Source of the DNA: Variovorax paradoxus
GTDB lineage: Bacteria; Pseudomonadota; Gammaproteobacteria; Burkholderiales; Burkholderiaceae_C
Reading direction: 5' to 3'
NCBI RefSeq assembly: GCF_902712855.1
Contig: NZ_LR743507.1
Coordinates: 2,156,001-2,220,000, forward strand
DNA length: 64,000 nucleotides
Part shown: in pieces, positions 43,801 through 52,534 of the stretch
Numbering within the stretch: position 1 is the first letter of the stretch
Layout of the letters: the number at the start of each line of letters is the position of its first letter
Position numbers and translations under genes: made by a program
The notes under the pieces: generated by a model
Database searches by the model: none
What the model saw: the letters and a program-made list of their open reading frames with translations, nothing else
What the model was told of the DNA's origin: nothing

Positions 43801-46800
43801 CAGCTCCGACTCGCACAGCAGCAGGCCGCGCGCGTCGCTCTTGCCGCTGCAGACGGTGCCGATGTCCTTGGTCTCGGTCTTGTTGTCGTAGGTGTAGAAG
43901 CCGCCCACCATGCGCTTGCGGCTGGTGGTGGTGATGCGCGCCACGGCGCGCACGTTGAGCGTCACGTTGGCCTGGGGCTTGCCCGTGAGGTCGAGCGCGA
44001 GCGCCTGGAACTTCAGCTTCTGGCTGGTGGAGACCCAGCCTTCGGTCTTGATGCCGGCGATGACGGAAGCCGGCCACAGCGTCTGCGTGCTGCGGATGGT
44101 CTGCACCTCGCCGTTCGGATCGGCGTAGGTGGCTTCGAGCAGCAGTTCGCGCGCGGCCTTCACCTTGGGCACCTTGTCGAGGGTGACCTTGCCGGCGCCG
44201 TCCTTGTTCAGCGTGACGGGCAGCTTGTCGGCGATCACGCGGGTGTCGTTCACGCTGTTGAGGTCTTCCTCGCCGGCGCCGGTGTCGCCCGCGGCGGTGG
44301 CGGCCTCGGTGCCGTCGCCCTGCGTGGCGCGCGGCGGGTTGAAGCTGAAGGCGTCGTAGTCGGAGAAGTTCAGGCTCTTGCCGCGCACCATGGCCGACAC
44401 GCGCACCGGCAGGTTGGCTGCGCCGCCGCCGGCCACATAGTTGATCTGGACGTCGGTGGGCACGCTGGTGGCGGCCACCAGCGGCTTCTTCTCGGTGGGC
44501 GAGATGCGGCCTTCGAGCACGGGCAGGCGGAATTCCTCGACGCGGAACATGCCGGTGCTGAAGCTGCGGCTGTAGCCCTCGTCGCCATCGCCTTCACCTT
44601 CGTTGTCGCCGTTGGCGTCCTTGCCGCCGCCTGTGCGCAGCATCACCTCGTACACGCCGAGCTTGGCAGCGGGCGGAATCGCAAAGCTGTTCTCCGCGCT
44701 CAGGCCGCCGGTGGCGGTCTTGCGCCAGTTCAGCGGCTGGGTGAAGCGCTGGCCGCTGCCCGTGTGGGTGATGACGAGCGTGTCGGGGCGGTTCTCGGGC
44801 AGGCCGAAACCCTTGCTGGTCTGCGTGCGGATCAGGCTCTTCATCGACACGGTCTCGCCGGCGCGCAGCAGCGTGCGGTCGAAGATGGTGTGGGCGATGC
44901 GGTCGGGCTCGGCCTGCAGGTTGGTCGGTACGTTGAAGCGCCAGGGCTCGATGCCGCGCTGCCAGTCGCTCCAGGTGAAGGCGAGGTCTTCCACGCCCTT
45001 GTCGTCCTTGGCGCGCGCGCTGACGAACCAGGCGCCCGTGTCGTATTCGTTCGGGCCGTTGCACGACGGCGCCTGCGGCGAGATGCCGTTGAGCATGACG
45101 ATGCCGTTGGCGTCGGTGGTGCCGGTGGCCACGGCCTTGCCGTCGCAGCCGGACACGCGCACTTCGGCGCCGGCCATGACCTTGCCCTTGTCGAGCGTGG
45201 TGACCCAGGCCATCGAGTTCTCGCGGCCCAGCTTGAAGTGCACCGCCAGGTTGGTGGCCAGCGCGGTGGTGCGCACGTACATCGTGCGCCCGGCGTTGTA
45301 GCGCTCGTCGAGCAGCGCTTCACCCAGCTTCTGCGAGGCGATCTCCAGCACGTGGAAGCCGGGCGTCAGCGGGATGCCGATGACTTCGAAGGGGCGCGGG
45401 TCGCCCGCGTCCGACTTGGGCATGTCCAGTGCCTTCACGCCGGGCTGGCCTGCCAGCAGCGACAGCATGCGCGTCTGCAGCGAGGTGCGGTCGTCCTTGT
45501 CGATGACCGGGGGCAGGGGGCCCTTGATGTCCTTGCGCGCCTGCTCGCGCGAGATGCTGAAGCTGTCGTAGCGGCGCACCTTGCGGAACCACGCGATGAT
45601 TTCCGCGTCGGTCTTCGGGTTCATGTCGCTCACCTTGCCGGGCGTGAGCGCATTCACCATCAGCTGCGGTTCCACGCGGCGCACGGTGACCGGCATCATG
45701 GCCGGGGTGTCGGGTTCGGCCAGGCGCTCGACCACGCCGAAGGGCGAGGCGGCGAACTTGGCCAGCGGCGGCATCATGCCGGTGGCCACCTTCATCGGGA
45801 AGCTGCCGGGCGAGGCCAGCGGACGGCCCGAGGCGTCCTCGAACTTCGAGGGCAGCTCGATGCTGAATTGCGCGCTCTCGGCCAGCGGCGGGCCGAAGTA
45901 CACGCTGTTGACCACGTCGTCGTCGCTCTGCGAGCCGCCGTTGTCGGACAGCTGGGCCTTGACCGTCTCGCCCTTGCCCTTGAGCTCGATCTGCGAAGCC
46001 AGCTTGCGCGTGACGGGGGCATTGAATTCCAGCTGCATCGGACGCAGCGGCAGGCAGGCGGCCTGCGCGTTCTCGCGCTCGCAGGTGAAGGAGACGGCGA
46101 ACGGCTCGCGCACCTGGAACTCGAGGCGGCGCTCCACGTTGTTGGGCACGCCCGATGGCGTGGTCACGCCCTTGCCGTACACCACCTGCACCTTGGCGCC
46201 GGGCGTCAGGGTGCGGTTGCACTGCATCGTGATGAAGCGCAGCGGGTCCTTCTCGGCCGCCTTGTCGCGGCCGAAGGCCTTGAGCAGGCCGGCGCGCTGG
46301 TCGCCGTCGAGCAGCTTCACCGGAATGCGCTCGCCCACGCCGTCGGCCGAGCACCAGACGTTCTGGCGCACGCTCTCCAGCGTGGCCGCGCCGTTGAGCT
46401 CGAGCATGAACATCTGCTGCTCGTCGATGCGGGTGTAGCTCCCGGGCATGTAGCTGCGCACGAACGGGCCGCCGCTGTTGAACTGGTAGCGCTCGGGGCC
46501 GGTCAGCTCGCCGCTGGCAGGCTTGAAGGTGGGAATGCGGGTGACCGTGCAGCGCACGCCCGGCGGCAGGTCGTTCTCGAAGTCGTAGACCCAGGCCTTG
46601 GCATCGGTCCAGCGGCCCGTGCCCTTGCCGGCCTGCGCGTCGTTGCAGCTCACCGACAACGGCGCAGGTGCCTTCGGATCGCCGAAGTTGACGGCAGGCT
46701 GGTCGAACTTGGCGACGACCTGGCGCACGCGCGACACCTCGCCCTGGGGCGTGAGGCTGGTGATCTGCAGGGCAAAGCCCGGGCCGGCCATGAGGACGCC

Positions 46801-46836
46801 GCCGGCCAGGAGCAATGTTGGAAGGAAACGGTTCAC
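40810..46836 (-). CDS. Large bacterial alpha-2-macroglobulin
   Basis: This protein of about 2,008 aa has a signal peptide at residues 1-23 (VNRFLPTLLLAGGVLMAGPG) and no lipobox, so it is probably soluble in the periplasm, unlike lipoprotein YfhM of E. coli. It carries successive macroglobulin domains and a complement-like C-terminal half. The thioester motif CLEQ is intact, with Cys near residue 1513 in YPFICLEQKTSK. Such proteins trap attacking proteases and are paired with PBP1C for cell-wall repair. It is longer than E. coli YfhM (1,653 aa). GTG 46836, with GGAG 10 nt ahead, is the preferred start. Confidence 0.9.
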   Translation of the reverse strand: MNRFLPTLLLAGGVLMAGPGFALQITSLTPQGEVSRVRQVVAKFDQPAVNFGDPKAPAPLSVSCNDAQAGKGTGRWTDAKAWVYDFENDLPPGVRCTVTRIPTFKPASGELTGPERYQFNSGGPFVRSYMPGSYTRIDEQQMFMLELNGAATLESVRQNVWCSADGVGERIPVKLLDGDQRAGLLKAFGRDKAAEKDPLRFITMQCNRTLTPGAKVQVVYGKGVTTPSGVPNNVERRLEFQVREPFAVSFTCERENAQAACLPLRPMQLEFNAPVTRKLASQIELKGKGETVKAQLSDNGGSQSDDDVVNSVYFGPPLAESAQFSIELPSKFEDASGRPLASPGSFPMKVATGMMPPLAKFAASPFGVVERLAEPDTPAMMPVTVRRVEPQLMVNALTPGKVSDMNPKTDAEIIAWFRKVRRYDSFSISREQARKDIKGPLPPVIDKDDRTSLQTRMLSLLAGQPGVKALDMPKSDAGDPRPFEVIGIPLTPGFHVLEIASQKLGEALLDERYNAGRTMYVRTTALATNLAVHFKLGRENSMAWVTTLDKGKVMAGAEVRVSGCDGKAVATGTTDANGIVMLNGISPQAPSCNGPNEYDTGAWFVSARAKDDKGVEDLAFTWSDWQRGIEPWRFNVPTNLQAEPDRIAHTIFDRTLLRAGETVSMKSLIRTQTSKGFGLPENRPDTLVITHTGSGQRFTQPLNWRKTATGGLSAENSFAIPPAAKLGVYEVMLRTGGGKDANGDNEGEGDGDEGYSRSFSTGMFRVEEFRLPVLEGRISPTEKKPLVAATSVPTDVQINYVAGGGAANLPVRVSAMVRGKSLNFSDYDAFSFNPPRATQGDGTEAATAAGDTGAGEEDLNSVNDTRVIADKLPVTLNKDGAGKVTLDKVPKVKAARELLLEATYADPNGEVQTIRSTQTLWPASVIAGIKTEGWVSTSQKLKFQALALDLTGKPQANVTLNVRAVARITTTSRKRMVGGFYTYDNKTETKDIGTVCSGKSDARGLLLCESELKEAGEVELIASATDSDGRDAKAVSSVYVTKQGELWFGGEDNDRIDVLPEKKSYQPGEVAKFQVRSPFRFATALVAVEREGIIETHVVQLDGKDPTVTLQVKPEWGPNAYVSVLALRGRLREVPWYSFFTWGFKSPREWWTAFWYEGKEYVAPTAMVDLSKPAYRLGMAEIRVGTQAHQLDVKVTSDKPSYPIRSKAQVTISARLPDGKPAAGAEVALAAVDQALLELMPNDSWNLLNAMLQRRSWGVSTSTAQMEIVGRRHYGRKAVPAGGGGGKGQTRELLETLLVWNPKVVLDANGQAVVTVPLNDALTTFKIVAVADSGTSLFGTGQTSIQATQDLQIISGLPPLVREEDQFRAQITLRNTTQKPMKVEATPRATLLTLEPQTVDIPAGEAREVAWTVTAPAQLAQTRAEAILWEIEAKDTLGGARDALKVRQRIVPSVPLTVQQATLVQVDGPFTLDVAPPADALPGRGGLKMSLQPKLAEGLPGVRDWFANYPFICLEQKTSKSVGLRDAKMWQGVLATLPTYLDSDGLASYFPPRDGEASRGSDILTSYLLAATHEAASLDPAFALADDVRAPMESGLIAFVEGRITREFWSPRKDLDVRKLAALEALSRYGKAKGSMLGSITIAPNQWPTSAVIDWLNILKRVNDVPQRQQRLEEANNVLKARLSYQGTKLIFSTEQDDYWWWLMTNGDVNTARLLLSVMDDPAWKDDIGKLANGFIGRQQNGAWHTTTANLWGGLALEKFSKVFESTPVSGITAATLGAVKAQVDWSRVERVKTSDAAGAPNQTTFFGAPASPGNLKNNTMFLPWASSPSGAPVRDTLLVTQQGTGKPWLTLQSIAAVQLKAPFAAGYAIKKTITPVEQATAGKYTRGDVLRVSIEVNASTDMTWVVISDPIPGGATILGSGLGRDSQIATQGEKKSGAGWPAFEERSFEAFRSYYEYLPKGVVKMEYTVRLNNVGDFALPPSRVEAMYAPEMFGEAPNARVKVEAAK

Positions 46837-46987
46837 TTTTTTGTATCTCCACCTAAGGCAGCGCGCAGCGTAGCCGATTTGCACGACGGTTCGTCAGTGC
46901 CAAGCGTCATGTCCGCCGGACTTCTTACAATCGGCGGCTGTCGTGCGTGCGCCGCGCAGACCGCCACCGAGACCTCGCCGCCGACCG

Positions 46988-48139
46988 ATGAAACGCTACT
47001 GGGAAATAGACGCCTTGCGCGGGCTGATGCTCGTGCTGATGACCGTCACCCACCTGCCCACCCGGCTGACCGATCCGCTCGGGCAGCCTTTCGGGTTCGT
47101 GTCGGCCGCCGAGGGCTTCGTGCTGCTGTCGGCGTTCGTGGCCGGCCTGGTGTACAGCCGCATCGGCTATGCGCGCGGGGTCGACCCGATGCGCCGGGCC
47201 TTCTGGCGGCGCGTGCTGAAGGTGTACCTGTGCCAGGCCGCGATCCTGCTGTTCCTGTTCACGGTGATCGCGGCGGTGGGGCTGCACATCGACCAGCCGG
47301 CGGTGAAGAACCTGGTGTCCTACTACCTGGCGGAACCGCGCGACGGCTTCCTGTACGGGCTGCTGCTCATCTACGAGCCCGCGCTGCTCGACATCCTGCC
47401 GATGTACATCTTCTTCATGCTCATGAGCCCGTGGGTGCTGGCCTTTGCCATGCGCCACGGCTGGAACTGGGTGATGGCGGTGAGCGCCACCGTGTGGGCG
47501 GCGGCGCAGTTCGGCATCAGCGAATGGATCTACGGGCTGGCCGTGCACTACCTGGGCGTGCCGGTGCCGTTCCACGAGATGGGCGCCTTCAACACCTACG
47601 CCTGGCAGTTCCTGTGGTTCGCGGGGCTGTGCATCGGCGCGACCCGCAATGCGCCCGGCGTGAAGCCGCTGCGCTTTCCGGCGTGGCTGCTGGTGCTGGC
47701 GGCGGGCGTGGCGCTGTACGGGCTGTACTGGCGCCACCACGGCATCAACGGCCAGGCGCCGTTCGGCGGCGACGTCGAGCTGAACCTGCTGTTCGACAAG
47801 TGGCAGCTCGGCCCGCTGCGCCTGGTGAACCTGCTGGCGCTGGGCATCCTGGCGGTGCGGTTCGGCCCGTGGCTGATGCGCCGCATTCCGCGGCTGCGCT
47901 GGCTGGAGGCGATGGGTTCGGCCTCCCTGCCGGTGTTCTGCGCGCACCTCGTGGCGGTGCTGCTGGTGCTGGCCTTCTACGGCGACAGCCAGACCGCGCG
48001 CCCCTGGTGGGGCGACGGGCTCCTGCTGGCGGTGGTGTTCGCGGGGATGTACTTCGTGGCGCGCTTCACGCGCGGCGCCGATGTGCCGCCGCCGGCCGAC
48101 GACGTGCCGACGCAGCCGGCACGGCCCGAAACCGCCTGA
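46988..48139 (+). CDS. OpgC-type membrane protein
   Basis: This 383-aa polytopic membrane protein resembles the OpgC family (acyltransferase-3-like), which succinylates osmoregulated periplasmic glucans. It has the opening RYWEIDALRGLMLVLMTVTH, the segment PFGFVSAAEGFVLLSAFVAG, and about ten hydrophobic helices in all. The Arg-rich residues upstream of ATG 46988 in the longer frame are not credible. It is divergent from the alpha-2-macroglobulin gene (151-bp gap). Glucan synthesis genes are not present nearby. Confidence 0.82.
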   Translation: MKRYWEIDALRGLMLVLMTVTHLPTRLTDPLGQPFGFVSAAEGFVLLSAFVAGLVYSRIGYARGVDPMRRAFWRRVLKVYLCQAAILLFLFTVIAAVGLHIDQPAVKNLVSYYLAEPRDGFLYGLLLIYEPALLDILPMYIFFMLMSPWVLAFAMRHGWNWVMAVSATVWAAAQFGISEWIYGLAVHYLGVPVPFHEMGAFNTYAWQFLWFAGLCIGATRNAPGVKPLRFPAWLLVLAAGVALYGLYWRHHGINGQAPFGGDVELNLLFDKWQLGPLRLVNLLALGILAVRFGPWLMRRIPRLRWLEAMGSASLPVFCAHLVAVLLVLAFYGDSQTARPWWGDGLLLAVVFAGMYFVARFTRGADVPPPADDVPTQPARPETA

Positions 48140-48154
48140 AGCGGCCCGGCCCGC

Positions 48155-48940
48155 TCAGGGCAGCGAGGCGGTGGGCGCCGGCGCCATGGCCGGCAGGTGC
48201 GGGCCGATCACCGACTGCCATAGCCTGTAGCCCTCGTCCGTCATGTGCAGCCTGTCGCCGCGGAACAGTTCCATGCGCGGCCGGCCGTCGGCGCCGAGCA
48301 TCGGCGTGTAGATGTCGATGAACTCGCTGTTCGGCAGCAAATTGAGGTATGCCGAGATCACGTGGTTGGTCTCGCGGATCTGCGGCAGCAGCTGCTCGCG
48401 CGACGGGCTGGGCTTGACCGAGACGAAGCTGATGCGCGTGTCGGGCAGCTCGGCGCGCACCGCGTTGGCGAAGCGCGCGAAGCTGTCGAGCACCTGCAGC
48501 GGCGTGCGGCCCTCGGCCAGGTCGTTGTCGCCGGCATACACCACCACCTGGCGCGGCTTGTAGCGCACCACGAGGTCGCGCGCGAACAGGCTGCAGTCGT
48601 TCAGCGTCGAGCCGCCGAAGCCGCGGTTCACCACGCCGGCCGGCACGCGAGGGAAGTCCTGCGCCAGCCGGGTCCACATGCGCACGGTGGAGCTGCCGAC
48701 GAACACCACGCCGCCAGGCGCAGGAAAGCGCTCCTGGTCGGCACGCGCGAAGGCCGCGAGCTCGTTGTGCCAGCGGTCCTTGGCGGCGAGGTAGTCGCGC
48801 GCAGCGGCAGCCTCGGCTGCGGCGGTCTCGGACTCCTGGGCAAAAAAGGAAGACGAAGCGGGCTGCGCGTGGGTGGCGAGCGCCGCCGTGAAAAGCGCGA
48901 CCGAGGCGACCGCGGCGAACGCGGTTTTCATCGAAGACAT
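48155..48940 (-). CDS. Secreted SGNH/GDSL-like hydrolase
   Basis: This is an exported hydrolase of about 261 aa with a signal peptide (MKTAFAAVASVALFTAALAT). SGNH blocks are present: block I VVFVGSSTVRMW with the nucleophile Ser, block II NRGFGGSTLND with Gly, block III VYAGDNDLAEG with Asn, and block V GDRLHMTDEGYRLW with Asp and His. It probably removes acyl or acetyl groups from a cell-surface glycan or lipid. Which of the ATGs at 48940 and 48931 is used cannot be decided, since neither has a Shine-Dalgarno. Confidence 0.82.
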   Translation of the reverse strand: MSSMKTAFAAVASVALFTAALATHAQPASSSFFAQESETAAAEAAAARDYLAAKDRWHNELAAFARADQERFPAPGGVVFVGSSTVRMWTRLAQDFPRVPAGVVNRGFGGSTLNDCSLFARDLVVRYKPRQVVVYAGDNDLAEGRTPLQVLDSFARFANAVRAELPDTRISFVSVKPSPSREQLLPQIRETNHVISAYLNLLPNSEFIDIYTPMLGADGRPRMELFRGDRLHMTDEGYRLWQSVIGPHLPAMAPAPTASLP

Positions 48941-49044
48941 GGAAAAGGCCGAAATGGCCGGAAGGACCGGCATGACGAAAGGCAAAGCGGGTTTCTACCA
49001 CGGGCCCGCGGGAAGGCCGGTGACCGGATGCAAGCCTGAAGGCG

Positions 49045-49806
49045 CTAGATGGTCTTCTCGATGAGCGCGCCCTTGAACACGACCGGCCCCTTCGGACCGC
49101 TGCCCGCCGGCACGCCGCCCTTGGCTTCGAGGGTGATGGCCAGGGTCGGCACGGCATGGACATCGGATTCCGATGCAGCCAGGCGCAGAGCGGGCGCGTT
49201 GTCGAGCACGCCCAGCGAGCGCGGCGCGCCGCCCGGCGGCAAGGCCCACAGCTGCAGCGACTTGTCGGCGCCTTCGCTGTAGCTGCCCACGCGCTGCAGC
49301 ACCAGCTGCTTCTTCTTCGGGTCGAACGTGACCAGCATCGAGGCCGCAGCCTGGTCGTCGGACAGCACGGCGACGTACTGGACCGCCGGAGCGTTCAGCA
49401 GCTGGTCGCGCAGGTTGAACCCGACCACCACCGCCAGCACCGTGGCCAGCGCACCGGCGGCGGTGGCGCCGCGCCACAGCGCGAGGCTGCGCAGCCAGCC
49501 GCCGGATGGAGGCCGGGCGGCGTCGCGGGCGTTGGCCGCGTCGCGCTGGCGCTCGATGGCGGCACGCGCCTTCTCGGCGTCGATCATGTTGCGGATGCGG
49601 GTCCACACGGCCGGGTCGGGCACCACGGAGGGCTGCAGCTCGGTCATGCTGGAAAGGCGGGCCTGCCAGATCAGCGCCGCGGCGCGCACCGGTGCCTGTT
49701 CGCGCGCCAGCGTTTCGAAGCGGCGGCGAGCGCCGCCGCGCAGCGTGCCCAGGGCATGGCTCGCGGCCATCAGCTCGAGCAGTTCGGGATTGGCGATGAG
49801 ATTCAT
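49045..49806 (-). CDS. Anti-sigma factor (RskA-like)
   Basis: This 253-aa single-pass membrane anti-sigma factor has an N-terminal cytoplasmic sigma-binding part (LIANPELLELMAASHALGTL and following helices) and a TM helix at about residues 120-135 (GATAAGALATVLAVVVGF). The periplasmic RskA-C domain is recognised by VQYVAVLSDDQAAASMLVTF, LQLWALPPGGAPRSLGV and the terminal AGSGPKGPVVFKGAL. It lies 34 bp downstream of the ECF sigma gene and is expected to hold that sigma factor inactive. Confidence 0.85.
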   Translation of the reverse strand: MNLIANPELLELMAASHALGTLRGGARRRFETLAREQAPVRAAALIWQARLSSMTELQPSVVPDPAVWTRIRNMIDAEKARAAIERQRDAANARDAARPPSGGWLRSLALWRGATAAGALATVLAVVVGFNLRDQLLNAPAVQYVAVLSDDQAAASMLVTFDPKKKQLVLQRVGSYSEGADKSLQLWALPPGGAPRSLGVLDNAPALRLAASESDVHAVPTLAITLEAKGGVPAGSGPKGPVVFKGALIEKTI

Positions 49807-49840
49807 GGGAGGGCCGCCTTCGTCGTCGTCGTCATCGCGT

Positions 49841-50416
49841 TCATGCAAAGCGCCCCATGCAGAGCCGCAGCTTCTCCAGCCCGCGCCGGATCCAGGTCTT
49901 GACCGTTCCCAGTGGCAGCTTCAGCTGCTCGGACAGCTCGCCGTGGCTCATCTCGCGCAGGTAGGCCAGGCTGACCACCTCGCGCTGCCGGCCCTCGAGC
50001 TGGCTCAGGCACTGGTGCAGCGCCCAGGCCTGCTCGCTGGCATCGGCCGTGTCCGCCGGGTTGGGCGCATCCGATTCGAGCTGTTCGGCCATCAGGTCGT
50101 CGAACTCCTGGGTCAGCTGGGCGCGGTCCGCGGTGCGGCGGCGCAGCAGGTCGAGCGCACGGCTGCGCACGATCAGCCCGAGCCAGGCCAGCGGCGGGCT
50201 GAGCGAGGCGCGGTAGTCGCCCGCGGCGCGCCAGATCGTCAGGAACGACTCCTGGAGTACGTCCTCGGCCCACTCTCGCTGGCGCACGACCTTCATTGCC
50301 AGGCCCATGAGCTTGGGCGAGGTCCGGTCGTAGAGCTGGCGCAGGGCGGCTTCGTCGCGATGGCCGATCCGGTCGATCAGCGCCATCAGTTCGGCGTCGG
50401 GGCTGGGTGCTGTCAT
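49841..50416 (-). CDS. ECF-family RNA polymerase sigma factor
   Basis: This 191-aa group-4 sigma factor has region 2 (LRQLYDRTSPKLMGLAMKVV, EWAEDVLQESFLTIWR) and region 4 (LEGRQREVVSLAYLREMSHG, PLGTVKTWIRRGLEKLR). It is similar to the SigK/RpoE-like groups paired with RskA-type anti-sigma factors. It is followed by that anti-sigma gene. ATG 50416 (MTAPSPDAEL) or 50434 may be the start; neither has a clear ribosome site. The regulon cannot be predicted here. Confidence 0.88.
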   Translation of the reverse strand: MTAPSPDAELMALIDRIGHRDEAALRQLYDRTSPKLMGLAMKVVRQREWAEDVLQESFLTIWRAAGDYRASLSPPLAWLGLIVRSRALDLLRRRTADRAQLTQEFDDLMAEQLESDAPNPADTADASEQAWALHQCLSQLEGRQREVVSLAYLREMSHGELSEQLKLPLGTVKTWIRRGLEKLRLCMGRFA

Positions 50417-50586
50417 CCGCGGATTGTGGAGCATCGGTGCGCATGCCAGATATACGGGGTCGGCCGGCGGTCGGATTCAAGCCACAGCCGTCTCGAAAAG
50501 CCCGCCTTCGGGACGAAATTGAAAACTATTGTCAACGTATACTGCGCCGCAAAACGAGAGGGGCGCGCCAGCGCGGGTGGGGAAGA

Positions 50587-51126
50587 ATGAAGCAAATTGC
50601 GATCGTGATCGCGCTCTGCGTGGGCGCCTGGTACTTTTTCATCGGCGGTCGCAAGCTCGACGAGTCGATGGTGCGCGACTACTACCAGCAGGAGGCGCGC
50701 GCCGTGTCGGCCAACGACGCCGACAGGCTGTGCAAGCAGCTCAGCAGCAAGGCCGTCATCGAGACCCGGACGACCATCATGGGCCGCACCGAAGAGGCCT
50801 CGCTCAATCGCGACGAGGCCTGCGCCGCCACCCGCAAGACCATGGAGACGCTGCGCCGCGTCGGCGACCAGGGCGGCGCCATCCTTTCCATCGAGTACGA
50901 CTACCACATCGACACCGTCGAGGTGGCCTCCGACCGCAGGAGCGCCATCGTCAAGGGCACCAGCGTGCTGAAGATGGGCGACGCCGCGATGCAGCTGAAG
51001 ACCAGCTTCAGCCAGCGCCTGGAACGCGAACTGGGCCAGATGCGCCTGGTGCACTCCGAGGACAGCACCGTGGTGCGCCTGGGCGGGCGCGGCGTCATGA
51101 GCCAGAGCGACTTCTTCCGCAAGTAG
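50587..51126 (+). CDS. Membrane-anchored protein of unknown function
   Basis: This 179-aa protein has an N-terminal signal anchor (KQIAIVIALCVGAWYFFIGG). A periplasmic domain of about 150 residues follows, with an NTF2/SnoaL-like helix-strand pattern (VRDYYQQEARAVSANDADRL at the start, then alternating strands). Two cysteines may be disulfide-bonded. The start at ATG 50587 has GGGAAG close by. It is divergent from the ECF sigma gene (170-bp gap) and 48 bp upstream of another membrane protein gene, probably co-transcribed with it. Confidence 0.6.
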   Translation: MKQIAIVIALCVGAWYFFIGGRKLDESMVRDYYQQEARAVSANDADRLCKQLSSKAVIETRTTIMGRTEEASLNRDEACAATRKTMETLRRVGDQGGAILSIEYDYHIDTVEVASDRRSAIVKGTSVLKMGDAAMQLKTSFSQRLERELGQMRLVHSEDSTVVRLGGRGVMSQSDFFRK

Positions 51127-51174
51127 CCTGCAGCCGGCACCTTCATCCATCACCTACACAGAGGCGCCGTCGCC

Positions 51175-52518
51175 ATGCTCGCCACCAGGGATTCGCTGCC
51201 CCCTCCGCCGCCGTTCTGGCACCGGCTGAACAGCTTCTTCGCTTTTCCGCTGCAGATGCGGCCGCTGGCCTACGGGCTGCTGCTGTCGTTCTGCAGCCTG
51301 CTGTTCGAGGGCGTGTTCTTCCTGCCCGACGCGGTGGCGCTCATCCTCATAGAGATCGGCATCATGCTGGCGGCCAGCCGCTACGGCTTCAAGATCATCG
51401 CGCTGGGCGCGCGCGGCATCCGCGACTCCTCGGACTTCGGCCGCGAGTCGAGCGACGAGTGGACCTACCTGCCGTGGAAGCTGTTCGCCATCACGCTGGT
51501 GCAGGCGTTCCTGATCGGCTGGCTCGCCTACTACGCACCGATCCTCGGCACGGTGGGGTTGTTCGTGATGTCGTTCACCTACCCGGCGGCGGTGATCGTG
51601 CTGGTGCAGTCGGGCAGCTTCTTCCAGGCGATGAACCCCGGCCACGTGATGGACACGATGCGCATCATCGGCTGGCCCTACGCACTGCTGTGCTTCTTCC
51701 TGTTCCTGCTGAGCACCGGTGCGCAGGTGGCGATGGCGCTGGTGATGCCGATGTTCGACGGGCGCATCCTGCTGCCGATCGCCAACTTCGCCGTCATCTA
51801 CTTCGGCTGGGTGATGGCCAGCCTGCTCGGCTATGTGATGTTCCAGCACCATGACGCCTTCGGCTTCGACGCCGTGCCGGGCAGCGAGATCGACGATGGC
51901 CGTCCGGTGGACCGCCGCACGCCCGAGCAGATCGCCGCGCAGCGCACCGACGCCGAGGTGGCGCAACTGGTCACCGAGGGCGACCTCCCGGCCGCGCTGG
52001 GCGTGGCCTACGAAGCGCAGCGCACCGCGGCGTCCGACGACCTGGCCGCGCAGCGCCGCTACCACCGCGTGCTGGCGCTCATGCCCGACAAGACCGCCAC
52101 CATGCTCGACCAGGCGAAGCGCTTCATTCCGCTGCTGATGCGCCGCGACCTGTCTTCCGAGGCGCTGAAGGTGTTCAAGACCTGCAAGGAAAAGGACAAG
52201 GCCTTCGCGCTCGACGACGCGCAGATGGTCATTGCCATGGCACGGGCCGAGTGGCGCGGCGGCGACGCCCACGCCACGCTGGCGCTGCTCTCGGGCTTCG
52301 ACAAGCGCTTCCGCGGCCACGAGGCGATTCCGCAGGCCTACGAGCTGGCCGCACGTGCGCTGGTGCAGGGGCTGGGCCGTGCCGACATGGCGCAGCCCAT
52401 CCTCGCGACCATGGAAGCGCGCTACCCGGACACCGAGCAGACGCAGGAAGTGCGCTGGCTGCTGCGCCCGGCGCCCGCGGCGGCGCCGCAGGACCCGGCC
52501 CCGGCCGTCCAGGCCTGA
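51175..52518 (+). CDS. Multi-pass membrane protein with C-terminal helical repeats
   Basis: This 447-aa protein has a Pro-rich N terminus. About six hydrophobic helices between residues 28 and 225 form a DUF4013-like membrane bundle (FVMSFTYPAAVIVLVQSGSF, YFGWVMASLLGYVMFQHHDA). A soluble region from about 250 has TPR-like helical repeats (DLPAALGVAYEAQRTAASDD, VIAMARAEWRGGDAHATLAL). The function is unknown. The repeats suggest a scaffold role at the membrane. It probably forms an operon with the preceding anchored protein. Confidence 0.65.
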   Translation: MLATRDSLPPPPPFWHRLNSFFAFPLQMRPLAYGLLLSFCSLLFEGVFFLPDAVALILIEIGIMLAASRYGFKIIALGARGIRDSSDFGRESSDEWTYLPWKLFAITLVQAFLIGWLAYYAPILGTVGLFVMSFTYPAAVIVLVQSGSFFQAMNPGHVMDTMRIIGWPYALLCFFLFLLSTGAQVAMALVMPMFDGRILLPIANFAVIYFGWVMASLLGYVMFQHHDAFGFDAVPGSEIDDGRPVDRRTPEQIAAQRTDAEVAQLVTEGDLPAALGVAYEAQRTAASDDLAAQRRYHRVLALMPDKTATMLDQAKRFIPLLMRRDLSSEALKVFKTCKEKDKAFALDDAQMVIAMARAEWRGGDAHATLALLSGFDKRFRGHEAIPQAYELAARALVQGLGRADMAQPILATMEARYPDTEQTQEVRWLLRPAPAAAPQDPAPAVQA

Positions 52519-52534
52519 GCGGCCCGGTCGGACT

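Noticed and set aside
39674..44077. A 1,467-codon minus-strand open frame running into the VOC gene
   Set aside because: Only its last 143 codons are a real protein (the VOC gene from ATG 40105). The rest is an out-of-frame copy of the macroglobulin gene.
40147..48321. A 2,724-codon plus-strand open frame opposite the macroglobulin gene
   Set aside because: It is a shadow of high-GC coding on the minus strand: composition is His/Arg/Ala/Gly/Val-rich with no domain, while the minus-strand frame has a signal peptide, macroglobulin domains and CLEQ.
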